Source: Protopterus annectens (lineage: Eukaryota; Chordata; Ceratodontiformes; Protopteridae). Taken from it: a stretch of DNA of 64,000 nucleotides. The translations under genes and the position numbers were made by a program. The DNA is taken from contig NC_056737.1 of assembly GCF_019279795.1 (NCBI RefSeq), positions 40,722,472 to 40,786,471 of the forward strand. Reading direction: 5' to 3'. Numbering within the stretch: position 1 is the first letter of the stretch; the number at the start of each line of letters is the position of its first letter. The notes beneath the pieces are model-generated. The model ran no database searches. It saw only the letters and a list, made by a program, of their open reading frames with translations, and was not told the DNA's origin. This document shows, piece after piece, positions 41,638-54,010 of this stretch.

Positions 41638-43701
41638 TTGGTCCTTTCCAAGCCCCTTCCAGGTCTTCTCAAGCCAAACCCAGACACAACAAAAACCCCA
41701 GCTTTCAGTCCCAGGGGACTCACAGAAATAAGCAGTGGGGGGCCTCCACTTCCAAGTCTGGGAATAACCAGACTCCCCTCTATGGTAAACAGTCTCAATG
41801 ACTTCCTTTTAAAATTTCCAAGCACTTATCTTCTGACTGCCCCTTTGGGGGGAAAGATTGCTCTTCATGCAAAGAACTGTGAACTCATTACCCAGGACAA
41901 ATGGGTTTTAAATATAGTGTCCCTGGGATACAGATTTCACTTCCACATGTTGCCAATGCCAAACGGGTGGCTGGACCTACCCCCAAATCAGTGGGCAGAG
42001 GCTCAAAAACAAGTACTTCTCTCTTAAGCATGGGTGCTATTCAGCTGGTACCAGAAGAGGAAAAGGGACAAGTTTTCTACTCGAGACTTTTCCTGGTACA
42101 CAGAAAAGACAAATCATGGCGTCCTATCCTGGACCTGTCTACTTTAAACACCTTTCTGGAGATTCCAAAATTCAAGATGCTGACTCTTCACCAATTACTT
42201 CCTATTCTAGGCAAAGATGCCTGGTTGGCAACACTAGATTTAAAAGACACATACCTGCACATCCCAATCAGGGAATCTTGCAGAAGATACCTACGCTTCA
42301 AAGCAGGCTACACGCACTATCAGTTCTCTGCACTGCTTTTTGGCTTATCTACTGCGCCCAGAATATTCACAAAGTGCCTAGCTCCAGTTATTGCATTTTG
42401 CAGGCAAAGAAGTATTCAAATATACCCATACCTGGACGATTGTCTAATTCAGGCAGAAAGCCAGGACATACTTTTAAATCATCTGACCTTTGTAAAAAGG
42501 GTTCTAACTTGTCTGGGGTACACCATAAATGAAAATAAATCACAACTGGTACCCTGACAACAAATTACATTCCTGGGAGCAAGCTTGAATACAACTTCCC
42601 AGATGGCTTAACTCACGCCAGAAAAGCAAATTCATTTGACAACCTACTTCAAACAAGTGGCCACAAAAACCCTGCTATCTGCAAGACAAATATTGCAAGC
42701 CTTGGGGTTCATGGCCTTCTTGCATTCTTCTAATTCCATATACAAGACTTCATATGAGGAAACTACAGTGGTATCTAAAAAGTTTATGGAGTCAACATTC
42801 TCACAGTCTAGAAACAATGATTCCTGTCATACCTTGTCTACACCTAGAGTTCCTTTGGTGGGCAGAGGCCTGCCACCAAACCAAGGGACTACCTTTCACA
42901 TCACCCCCTGCCGCCCAAACCCTAACAGCAGATGCATCATGACTATGCATGGGGGGCTTACCTGGCAGGGAAGTGCATTCAGGGCGAATGGAACCCAAGT
43001 CAAATGCACCTGCATATCAATCAAAAAGAAATGTTAGCTGTACAGAATGCTCTGACAGCCTTCAAGGACCACATTCTCCCAGGACAACTAATGGTAAAGA
43101 CTGATGGTTATGTGGTACATAAACAAACAGGGGGGTACACATTCTTACCCCCTCTGCAGACTAGCCATGGCATTGTGGAGCACAGCCTTGAGCTACCAAG
43201 TGCACCTACAAGCTCAATTCCTGACAGGAAAATTAAATACACTAGCAGACGGACTAAGCAGAAACCTCATGGACCCACACAAGTGGAAACTGGAACCAAG
43301 GATTTTCAGCATGTTGACAAGCGAATGGGGGTGCCCAGATATAGACCTGTTTGCCCCCCCCCAGAACTACCAATTAGACAAATTTTGCACAAGGACTCCC
43401 CAAAAACAAGCCTGGAAAGTGGATGCTCTGTCCTTCAGCTGGAAAAACCTATCAGTCTATGCCTTCCCCCCCGCTGCCTCTGCTCTCCAAAGTACTACTA
43501 AAAGTCAAACAGGGCAAACCAAGGATGATTTTGATTGCTCCAGACGGGCTGCACCAACACTGGTACCCCCTCCTGTGCAGTGTGCCACAGTTATCTCCAT
43601 GGCACCTGCCTCAGACTCATTCCCTGCTGTCTCCGCAGGAGAACCAGATTCTGCACCCTCAGCTTCCAGCACTGAACCTTGCAGCCTGGCTGTTTACTTA
43701 A
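41638..43701 (+). pseudogene. RT/RNase H/methyltransferase-like ORF of DIRS copy G
   Basis: RT motifs are kept at 42,030-42,557: SRLFLVHRKDKSWRPILDLS, TLDLKDTYLHIPI, FGLSTAPRIF and YPYLDDCLI. A TGA at 42,555-42,557 stops it. The thumb and the RNase H start are badly decayed (42,560-43,100), with stops in all frames. RNase H resumes around WYINKQGGTHSYPL and LADGLSRNL near 43,110-43,270. A methyltransferase-like segment (IDLFAPPQNYQL, YAFPP) is followed by a C-run frameshift at about 43,468, after which it ends at 43,701 with NLAAWLFT. Confidence 0.84.
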
Positions 43702-44739
43702 ACTCTCCCTTACCATCCCTCAGCAAACCTGTGATGGATGTCATCTTAGAGCCAAGGAGGCCTAGTACTAGAAAATCTTATGCTGAAAAATGGAAAAGAT
43801 TCTGTGCCTGGAACCAGTCTCAAGGGATGAGTTCAGCAGCGCCCAATTTACCTCAGATTTTACAGTACTTAACTGAGATGCTTCACAAGGGCCTGTCTTT
43901 TTCCTCCATTAAAATCAATGCCTCAGCCATTTCAGCTCATTATGACACAGAACCTCCCCTCTTCTCTCTTCCACTGCTCAAGCATTTCCTCCGAGGGGCC
44001 AAAAATTTGAGACCATCCAGGAGAGCTCCAACCCCAGCCTGGGACCTTGCCTTTTATTGGAGAAACTCACTCTACCTCCTTTGAACCAGCTGCTACTGCA
44101 GACTTAAAACTTCTTTCTTGGAAAACAGCTTTCCTTTTAGCAATCACTTCAGCTAGAAGGGTATCTGAATTACAGGCCCTTATGGCAGTGGAGCCTTTCA
44201 TCATCTTTCATGCGGACAGGGTGTCACTCAGGACCAATCCATCCTTCATGCCCAAGGTGGTATCCAGTGTGGCTCTTAATCGGTCCATTCATTTGCCAAC
44301 CTTCTTTCCTAATCTACAGAACAAAGGGGAACGGATACTGCATTCCTTGGATGTGCACAGACAACTTAGATTCTACTAGGACAGGACTAAACCTCAAAGA
44401 AAATCCAAACAACTGCTGGTAGCATTTGCTGCAGAGGCAGAGTGGAAGGCTATTTCAAAACAAACCATTTCTAAGTGGATAAGCCATTGCATTAATTTCT
44501 GCTATAAGCACCATGGAAAACCTATCCCCCAGGGGATCAGACCTCACTCCACCAGGGCTGCATCTACTTCTACAGCCTTTCTCATAGGCATTCCTACCAG
44601 GGACATCCTAGAAGCTGCTACCTGGAGTTCTGTACATACTTTCACCAAGCTTTATAATTTGCCAATTTTCTCTAAATCCAGAGCTGGCTTTGCCACTGCA
44701 GTCTTGCAGGGCCTTATAGCTGGCCATAATGCTATCTAA
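43599..44739 (+). pseudogene. Tyrosine recombinase of DIRS copy G, broken
   Basis: The domain starts with PVMDVILEPRRPSTRKSYAEKWKRFCAW, close to copy A. A deletion at about 44,055 shifts the frame, after which ARRVSEL with box I Arg is read from 44,090 on. TAG at 44,377-44,379 follows LRFY. The rest is open to TAA 44,737-44,739 and keeps HSTR and the tyrosine in HTFTKLYNLPIFSKSRAGF. This intact Tyr is the reference for the His substitution in copy A. Because of the C-run shift upstream, the RNase H frame runs directly into the YR frame in this copy. Confidence 0.88.
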
Positions 44740-44772
44740 ACTCCTCCTTCCTACGATAGCTTTGGGAATCTA

Positions 44773-44872
44773 CCCAAATGTAATGACTACAACATTAAAA
44801 CACGAAGAACGTAGTACAGTTGTGTACACTTACCATAATTGTAGATGTTCGAGTGTATTCACTGTTGCAGTC
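44773..44872 (+). repeat. Internal complementary region of DIRS copy G
   Basis: Left half complements the left terminus, right half the right terminus; they meet at GAACGTAGTACAGTTGTG. Confidence 0.88.
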
Positions 44873-45034
44873 CCGGTTACCCTCCCTCCTGCCCCCTAAC
44901 TTCTTTTGGCTATACCTCTACTTTCCTTTACTTTGCTTAAAAGCCTTTCTGGTGTATTTGCTTTTTTGTTGGAGGTATTCCTTTGTGTTTTTGTGTTTAA
45001 TTGCTTCCCATTAGGGGGGCACCTGACATCTGGG

Positions 45035-45246
45035 GCAAGAAAAACTGATGTAATGGCGTCGGCTGCATGTTTTATACCCCTGACAACCTGACGTCATGGA
45101 AGAAGGGACAGCAACCGACGCAGGACCCAAGACTTTGTTAATCAGGCTGACTGAGGGCAACCTGCAAGCAGATTACCCAGATATAATGACTGCAACAGTG
45201 AATACACTCGAACATCTACATTTATGGTAAGTGTACACAACTGTAC
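45035..45246 (+). repeat. Right inverted terminal repeat of DIRS copy G
   Basis: Pairs with 39,661-39,840 and adds an outer extension ending ACACAACTGTAC. Confidence 0.9.
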
Positions 45247-45835
45247 TTTCTTGGATTAGTTTGAAGTGGAAACACTGAGCATGTTTTTGGGAGGTGATAA
45301 AGAACCCCGCAGAGTCAGAGAGACAGCATGCAAACTCCTTACAGGCATTGGCCAGAGGTCAGGATCAAACCTTGTACTGCACCTTGTTTTTGGAAGATTA
45401 AGACCTTAACCATTAGTCCATCTAATCTCTTATTATCCAAGGCATATTTAAAAATATTTAAATTGTGGCTGGATTGAGTCATCTGAGATACATTGTTGTA
45501 TATTAAAATTACCTTTTCCTTAAACTGTTTTTAAAATCAGTCTTACACCACATTTTTAGTATTTTGTTCAAGTCAAGGCTTTTAAATCATTGTTCAAAGC
45601 CTTGTGTTTTAAAACTAAAACTGGTAAAACTTCTGTTGTTTAGTCATTTATCCGAGTCAAACTGTTTTAATGGTTGAATGTATGAAATATTTCCCATCCT
45701 GTTAAATGTTTGCAGATATTTTCTATATTTGTTCACTTCTGTTTATAAATCTTCTGTCATGTGGAGCATATAGTTTCATATGTTACTAGGCAGCTGATCT
45801 GAATGGATCGTTTGTTGACTTGCCCCTTTACATAA
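45247..45835. other. Non-coding flank with a dispersed-repeat module and a LINE tail scrap
   Basis: Around 45,329-45,366 CATGCAAACTCC...GGCCAGAGGTCAGGATCAAACC resembles a module common in old fish and amphibian repeats. At 45,425-45,490 the minus strand reads SHNLNIFKYALDNKRLDG, the same LINE tail as at 15,124-15,310. The rest is unidentified. Confidence 0.4.
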
Positions 45836-46090
45836 AAAAATATGTCTCCAGTCCTGCAGTATATTTATGGTTACCCATCTGTTCATCCAGATTGTTTTTG
45901 AAGTGGGTTAGGGATGTGCTCTGTTTAATATGTGGAGGTAGTGTGTTCCAGAAGAGAGGAATTCTTTGAAGAGATATCTGTCCTGCTAGCAGTGGAAGTT
46001 TAGGTTTCTAAACTTGTGTTTTTGGCGTTACATGTTTTGTGAATATGTAGAAGGTCACACATGACAGCCATTTGTGACCTTATAATTTAG
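45836..46090 (-). pseudogene. CR1-like LINE ORF2 C-terminal fragment
   Basis: The minus strand gives ISLQRIPLFWNTLPPHIKQ followed by STSLTHFKNNLDEQMG. This parallels the C-terminal end of the nearly full-length CR1 copy at 55,237-55,542 (ITQRLPMLWNKIPVYVRQ, STSLALFKRNLDQWMG). No RT motifs remain upstream. It is a short 3' remnant. Confidence 0.72.
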
Positions 46091-46427
46091 ACAGAGATCA
46101 CAGTTCAGGAGTGTGTATGATAATTGGAGGTAGATCATTAAGGCATTCTGCAAGCATGATAGAACTCAAGATTTTGATTGATTTTTGCTTCGGTCGACTT
46201 CTGGTTTGTCGAGAAAATTTGATTGACTAAACAGATGATTGACAGGTGTATTAGGGAAATAAGCCCTTTCCCAGAGATTGTGCAATCTCGGAGTTAGTAA
46301 TAATAATAATTAGGGGGGTGGGGGGCCGGATGGCTTGCAGTCTGTAAAACAAATGATTTGTAAGACTGAAAGATTTTTGTTCAGCCCATGCGTTGGAGCA
46401 TGCCGATATTTGCAGTCATTCATTAGA

Positions 46428-46710
46428 TGGGTCCCATTCAGAAGATCAAGTCAACAGAAAGTCGAACTTCATAAGGTTGAGAACACATGATCGACTTTCC
46501 AAAATATCGAAGCTTTTGAATGGAGATCGCACAGAGTTGGTATATTTAATATGCAGGAGGTGAGGGGGCACAGGGGCTTGCCCCCCCATGGAAAAACTTA
46601 GATTTTATCTGTTTTCTGTCATTGGCTCTTTTCAAAAAGTAGATTGTATGGTCTCAACCATATGTAGTTTGACTTTTTGTTGAGTCAATCTTCTGAATGG
46701 GATCCACACA
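46428..46710. repeat. Foldback repeat with roughly 60-bp inverted arms
   Basis: The arm at 46,428-46,488 (GTCCCATTCAGAAGATCAAG...GGTTGAGAACA) pairs imperfectly with 46,649-46,710 (ATGGTCTCAACC...TCTTCTGAATGGGATCC), with about 160 bases between. No protein is encoded. Confidence 0.75.
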
Positions 46711-47291
46711 TGTAGATTTGGGTTCACTTTGGAATCTTGAAGTACTGAAATGTCGAATTTCAGTATCTTGAGACCAAATTGTCAAATCTGCAGTTGCGCG
46801 AAACTGCAGAATATCGGACCCGGAAATGTTGAACCCACAGTACCGATGGTAAGTGTTATGTTTTTTAAGGTTTTGGGGAGGGTTTGTGAGTGTGTTGGGA
46901 AGTTTTAGGTGTGGGTTAGGGTAGGTAGGTAAGAGTGTGTGTGTCAGTGTTAAGAGTGGTGGTGTTTGTATGTATGTGATGTTTGTTTGTGCAAGGGGGG
47001 GGGGGAGTAGAAAGTGTGGTGGTGGGTTTTCTGTCTTTTGGTGTTTAGTGCGACCTCTAAGTTAGTATATATAAGTTGCGGGTGTGTGTGGGAGATCAGC
47101 CTCCCACATGAGGGGTGCAGGGGGGCTTGCCCCCCCACTTATAGGAAGAGTAGGTGTGTGTTTGCTTTGTTGTGTTTGTGTGTGTTGTTTTGCTTTGTTG
47201 TAGTGTTGGGAGGTAGATGTATTTGTATGTGTGGTGTAGTGTTTTGTTGACGTTTGCGGTTTTGGCTTTTAGGTTTGTGAGTTTTCAGCTT

Positions 47292-47340
47292 TATAGTCTC
47301 GAGATACTGAAATTCGATATTTCAGTATTTCGAGATTATA
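47292..47340. repeat. Palindrome with 22-bp arms
   Basis: The arms 47,292-47,313 and 47,319-47,340 are complementary with two mismatches around TCGAT. A further partial copy (TTTCAGTATCTTGAGAC) lies near 46,757. Confidence 0.85.
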
Positions 47341-47365
47341 AAGTGAATTCGTAGATATATTACAT

Positions 47366-48915
<1,550 letters not shown>

Positions 48916-50846
48916 TGCCTCCCATAGCCAAATACAAGCTGGTCGTGGCTTGGGAAGTTCAAACCTTTCTTTTTCTGGTGCCGTTTTCTGCTGGTGTTAA
49001 CAATGTTGCAACTGGTAGCATTCTGGATGGAGGCAACGGACGAGCAGTACAAAACAAAGGTGACTTTATCATTAATACAGTTTCAGCTGTAAATAGAGAC
49101 TTTAAAAGCTGGTTAAATACCAGATATGTATTTGACACAACCAAATCTACGGTTGAGTCTGTTGGGGAAGGGGAAAGTTATCATAAGTGTTTAAGTAGAC
49201 GATCTGATTTACTAACAAAGTTTAAAATGTTATGCATTGACAATGATTATTTAAAGGAGTACCTTAACAGGGGCATTGTCCCCAAAGGGTTAAGGGTATA
49301 CAAATTTCCAAATAACATCAATACAAGTTCTGACATTTTTGATGAACTAATTGAAGTATTTAACCAGTGTGGTTTGGATGTTGTTAAACATATTATTAGA
49401 CAGAATGAGATTACTATGGACAACATAAACTCACAGATAGAGAATTTGAATAAACATGTTGTGGGTGACTTAATATTTATTACTGAGGCTGAAAAACTAA
49501 AATACTATAAAATTTTGGAGGATGTTGGCAAGAAATGTTCATTGGCAGTCAAAAGAAAAATTAAGAATTTAAATAGTGACATTTTAGAATACAGGGACAA
49601 AAAATGTTACCGTATACCAAATAGGGGTAGAAATATGGTGCACACTGATGATACTGGGGGCTCTTACACAGACTACCCTTTGAACGATGACCATCTAGGT
49701 GAACCCATAGATGAAGAAGACTCCCAGGGGCAGCAGATTCCCTGGAGGTCTGAGAGACTTAGGAATCAAAATTTGCACTACTACAACCACAACTGTTCCT
49801 TTCGTGGAGGGAAACGGGGAGGGAGTGGTCGTGGAAAAGGCAGGTTCTTATTCTCTCTCACACATTATTACAGTGGACGGTTTTAAACACACTCATGGAG
49901 GTTACCACATTTTCAACTACAGTAACATCAATCTTACTGTTGAGCATTTAACCTTTTTTCAAATGGTTTTAATTTTGTACCTAACAGAAGGTGTGACTTG
50001 ACGAAATTAATTTTGGATCTCAAAACTTTTGTACGTAAGGTCAACTTAGAATTGACATTTAACAACACCAGTGGTCCTGTTAAGAGTGACAAGCCTAGGA
50101 GAAGTGTTTTTAACCCTCCTTTGCACCCCCAGTTGGCCAGTTTTGAGGCTCTTGTTGAAGAGGAACTTAGGACCACAATGCCTACACACAAATGCAGTTT
50201 TAACCTTAGTAGAGAAGAATGGGCTATTGTTGAGCATTTGAGGAGAGAGAAAAAACACACGGGCTATGAAACCTGATAAAGGGGGGTACGGTTATTATGA
50301 ACTTAATTATTTATGAGGCTAAAATGTTGGACCTTTTGGGTGACACCTGTACTTACACTCGTGTGTGTCAAGGAATGAAATCAATATTGCCCATCAGAAG
50401 ATTGATTTACTACTTCAGGATTTATTACTTGAAGGGCTTATTGATTTGGAGAGACACCACCATCTTGTCAATACTAGGCCTATAGTACCTAGCATTTTTG
50501 GTATCCCCAAGGTTCATACTGACCCCCCCCCCTTGAGATCCATTGTCTCAGATGAAGGCTGTAAAACTGCCCCTCAGGCCAAATATGTAAACCTAACACT
50601 TAAAGCTGTGTGGGGAACGGAGAATGAGATCCTTAAAGATTTGTGGGAATTTCTCTGGTGTATTGACCACAATTTAAACACTGAGAGTATGTTGTTTGTC
50701 ACTATTATTAAGGATCTCTTCTCCGTTATTCCCCACAAGATAGGTCTAAAATGGCTAGAAGAAGCCTTGGTAGAGAAGGGTGTTGGTTCTCAACACTTAC
50801 ATATGATATTATGTTTGATGGAGACTGTGTTGAAAAACAATTTCCC

Positions 50847-50872
50847 TTTTTTTTTTTTTTTTTTTTTTTTTT
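50847..50872. repeat. 26-base T-run inside the PLE RT gene
   Basis: The homopolymer lies between KNNF and AGEFFQQ codons and shifts the frame. Removing most of it would leave a normal short T-run, so it looks like slippage expansion. Confidence 0.9.
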
Positions 50873-51159
50873 GCAGGTGAATTTTTCCAACAGGTTACAG
50901 GTGTGGCGATGGGAGCCCACTGTGCTCCCACCTATGCCAACATTGTCCTATCATGGTGGGAAAGAAAGTTTGTATTGAGTTCTGAGTTTAGGGGATGTTG
51001 GTCCTTTTATAATAGGTTTTTGGATGACATCTGTCTTTTTTGGACAGATACTGAGGACCAACTTGTGAGATTCATGGACTTTCTTGGTAATACCACAAAT
51101 TTCTTGGCATTTACCCACATGACCAAGGATTTAAGTCCACTGTTTATTGTAAAGAGACC

Positions 51160-51323
51160 ATGTTAAGTTGTCAATCTCGTCTTCATTCTTGCTTGATGGG
51201 TTCGGAGCCGATCCCTCGGCTCCGACTCGGCACTTGCTAAGCTCGAGAGTCTCTTTTACCAGCTCGAGGCAGCCCCATATCCCATGATGCAAGGCGGTAA
51301 GTACCCAGATCTCGTTTGCTGCT
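51160..51323 (+). repeat. Left inverted terminal repeat of DIRS copy F
   Basis: Pairs with 61,898-62,050. The hairpin TCGGAGCCGA...TCGGCTCCGA lies at 51,202-51,225. Confidence 0.92.
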
Positions 51324-51603
51324 TCGCTTAGGAGGTCTTCTTTTTACCAGCTCCTGGTAAGTTGTTCACTTTTGTGATATTTAAGCCCCTTTTTAGTCAA
51401 AAACTTTTTATTGATAGTTTTTAAGTTTAATTGTACCTTTTCTGACAGAAATTCCCTGTCTTCTTTAATTTTTGTTAGTCAATCTTTTCCCTATCCCATC
51501 CCCCCCGCTGTTAGGGTGTGTGTGTTGGTTTATAGAATACCTTTTGGTATTTTATTTAACTTAATTTTGACTGGTGTGTGTGTGTGTGTGTTTTTTCAAC
51601 ACC

Positions 51604-54010
51604 ATGTCAAAGGAGAGGGTCTCAGGTTTTAAGAAGTGTGACTCGTGCTGTCAGAAGATGTCTCTGACAGACGGTCACACTTCTTGCCTGTATTGTTTGG
51701 GCCCTCTTCACCTGCAGGACTCCTGTGCTATTTGTCACTCCTTCAGCCAGAGAGTCCTGCAGGAGAGACGGAATAAACTGATTCTTAGGGGCCTTCTTAA
51801 GCCGGAGGGCTCTCCGGCTAAGTCGGCTCCACCTAAATCAGTAAAACCTTCCAAGGCCCAGGCTTCTGTATCTAAGCCTGCGGCCTCGGCCCGACTCATT
51901 GAGTCGAGATCGGCTCCGGCTGGAGCCGATTCTAGCTTGACAAAGCCTTCGGCACCGATAGCTATCGGTGCTGAATCTGTATTGACCACTTCGATGTCGG
52001 CTCCGATCGGCTCCGACACCCATGTGGCACAGGCATCGGTGTCGGCTCCGATCGGCTCCGACACCGTTACTTTGGTGGCTGTATCGGCTCCGGCTGGAGC
52101 CGATACATCGAGGCTTTCTGTCGGCTCCGAGAGGTCGGCTCCGACAGGATCTATTGTATCGGCTCCGATGGCTCATTCCAGGAAGAGGTCGAGGTCTCCT
52201 TCCTTGGAGCCGATACTTTCGGCTCTGGCTTCACCTCTTCTATCGAACGGAGCCATCGGAGCCGATCTTCAAGGTCATCCAGGTTGTCAGATCATGACCT
52301 AGAGAGAGTGGTCAGTAGATTACTCAAGTCACAGGTACTGGCCCAAATGTTACACAGTCCGTCTCAACAGACGACTGTTGGTCCACACCCCGTTACAGTT
52401 CCTCCTTCAACTCTACCCCAGAGCTTGGAGTTGGACTCTTCGGAATGGTTACTGCTACGGTTGGAGGACGGATACCCTCTTCTGTACCTTCAGCCTCTAC
52501 TCTTATCTCCTCTTCGAGACCTTCCTTAGAGGGATTTGGTGGTCGGGCTTCCATGGTCTCCTCCGAGGGGTGAGTGGCATCGGACCCTTGTCCAACCCGC
52601 TCTTCCCTTGGAGCCTCGGCCTTGGTGAGCTCGGCTCCGACATCTGCCTTGGAGACTTCCCTTCGGTGGTCCCTGGAGTTCCTAGCTCTTCGGAGCGGGT
52701 TCTCTCGGACCTGCCTGGGAGGGTTAGCATTCGAGGTGATGAAGAGTGTACTGGCCACTGGTATCAGTCAGCAGTCTGTTCCCGTAGCTCCTCCCTCTAT
52801 AGTACCTGTTGACATCTCTGCCACTTCTCTTGCTACAGGACCCAGAGATCCTCCGCCTCAGGTTTCCCCATTGGGAATTTCCCCCTCTTCCGAGGATTCT
52901 CCTGATGTTTCGGGAGATCCTCCTAGGAAGAGGACTTGTAAGAGGAAGCATGTAGACTCCCCCGAGTCTGTCACTTGGATACTGACTTTGATGAGTCATA
53001 GGGATCCCCTAGATCCCCTCTGAGGATGTCTCCTTCTCAGACATCCTAGAACTTCTGAAACAGAGGGGAAACTGGCCCACCAACAATCCCTCTGAGGATG
53101 AGTCAGTATACCTAGAGGCGTTTGGATCTCGGCCCTCCACCTCCTGGGTATCTCCGCCTTCGACCCCTTATGCAGGTGATTGCACGAAGGCGTGGGCAGC
53201 TCCTGACTCTGTGGAGCCAGTCCCTAGGAGGCCTTTAAAATTTATCACTGCCCGGAGCGACAAACAATTCCTTACTAAGGGTGTCCCCGCTGATGCCATG
53301 GTGGTGGCTGCGGCCACCAAAAAGGAACTTGCAGATCCTTCCGTGCCCGTCCATCCTCCTAATAAGGACTCTAGGACCATGGATAGGTATGTAAGCGGAT
53401 GTTTTCCTCAGCGACCTTTGCTATGCTCGCTGAATTACCTATGTCACTTCACCAGACTCCAAAGGGATATCCTGAAGGAGCTGGGAGAAGTAGTTCAGGA
53501 TCCTACAGCTGCAGGGGCTCAAGAAAAGATTGCTTCTCAGCTAGGAACCCTCAATTCCATTGCAAACTCCTCCATGCGGCTAATATCTTATGCTGCGGAT
53601 GGAGCGAGTAGAGCCGCAGGCACAGGTGTGGCTCTTAGACGCCAAGCCTGGATGCGGCTATGTGATTTTGCGGATCCCTTTAAGGCGTCCTTCACAAATT
53701 CTCCCTTTGATGGGTCAGCTTTGTTTGGCCCTCAGGTGAAGGAAACCTTGACCAGGTGCGAGCAGGACGGCAAGACTCTTTCTGCTGTTGGAGTCCGCTT
53801 TTCCACCCCTTCTAGGCCTTATCCCAAAGGACAGAAGGGTCGGCAGATGTGGTTCCGTAAATCCCAAGGAGTCAGCCCGGATTCACGTGGTCAGTTTACC
53901 CCTAGAGGCAGAGGGGTAACAATAACAGACGCCGCTCTAGAGGCAGAGGGGGTCCGAAGAACCAGGGAAACAGGGAGCCTCTCTCTGACAAGCCCTTTCA
54001 GCATCCCTGA
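51604..54010 (+). pseudogene. Gag-like ORF1 of DIRS copy F, frameshifted
   Basis: It starts at ATG 51,604 (MSKERVSGFKKCDSCC), after a GT-rich leader. The complete Cys/His cluster is followed by a repeat region with alternating SAPIGSD and SAPAGAD units (51,905-52,165). RKRSRSPSLEP is readable, but a shift at about 52,245 moves SDHDLERVVSRLLKSQVL to another frame. Further shifts lie near 52,440, 52,600, 52,975 and 53,160-53,200. The last part (53,211 onward) has the conserved CDFADPFKASFTNSPFDGSALFG block. The Arg/Gly end normally closes at TGA 54,008-54,010. Confidence 0.82.

Larger units (their letters stand above)
39661..45246 (+). mobile_element. DIRS-type YR retrotransposon copy G (family 1), complete but inactive
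   Basis: Left ITR, gag-like, RT/RNase H, YR, ICR and right ITR are all present in about 5.6 kb. The ends follow from the ICR, whose two halves complement 39,661-39,700 and 45,187-45,246. It lacks the TCGGCTCCGA hairpins of families 2 and 3. All ORFs carry several lesions, so it is older than E. Confidence 0.92.

Noticed and set aside
50840..50880. T-run plus GCAG|GTGAAT as a 3' splice site of a Penelope intron
   Set aside because: Coding sequence continues directly on both sides once the T-run is shortened, and there is no donor or lost exon; slippage explains it better.
51905..52275. Word array as a CRISPR-like array
   Set aside because: Copies are only 10 bp, spacing is irregular (10 to 80 bases), both orientations occur and the array lies inside a coding frame of a eukaryotic retroelement.
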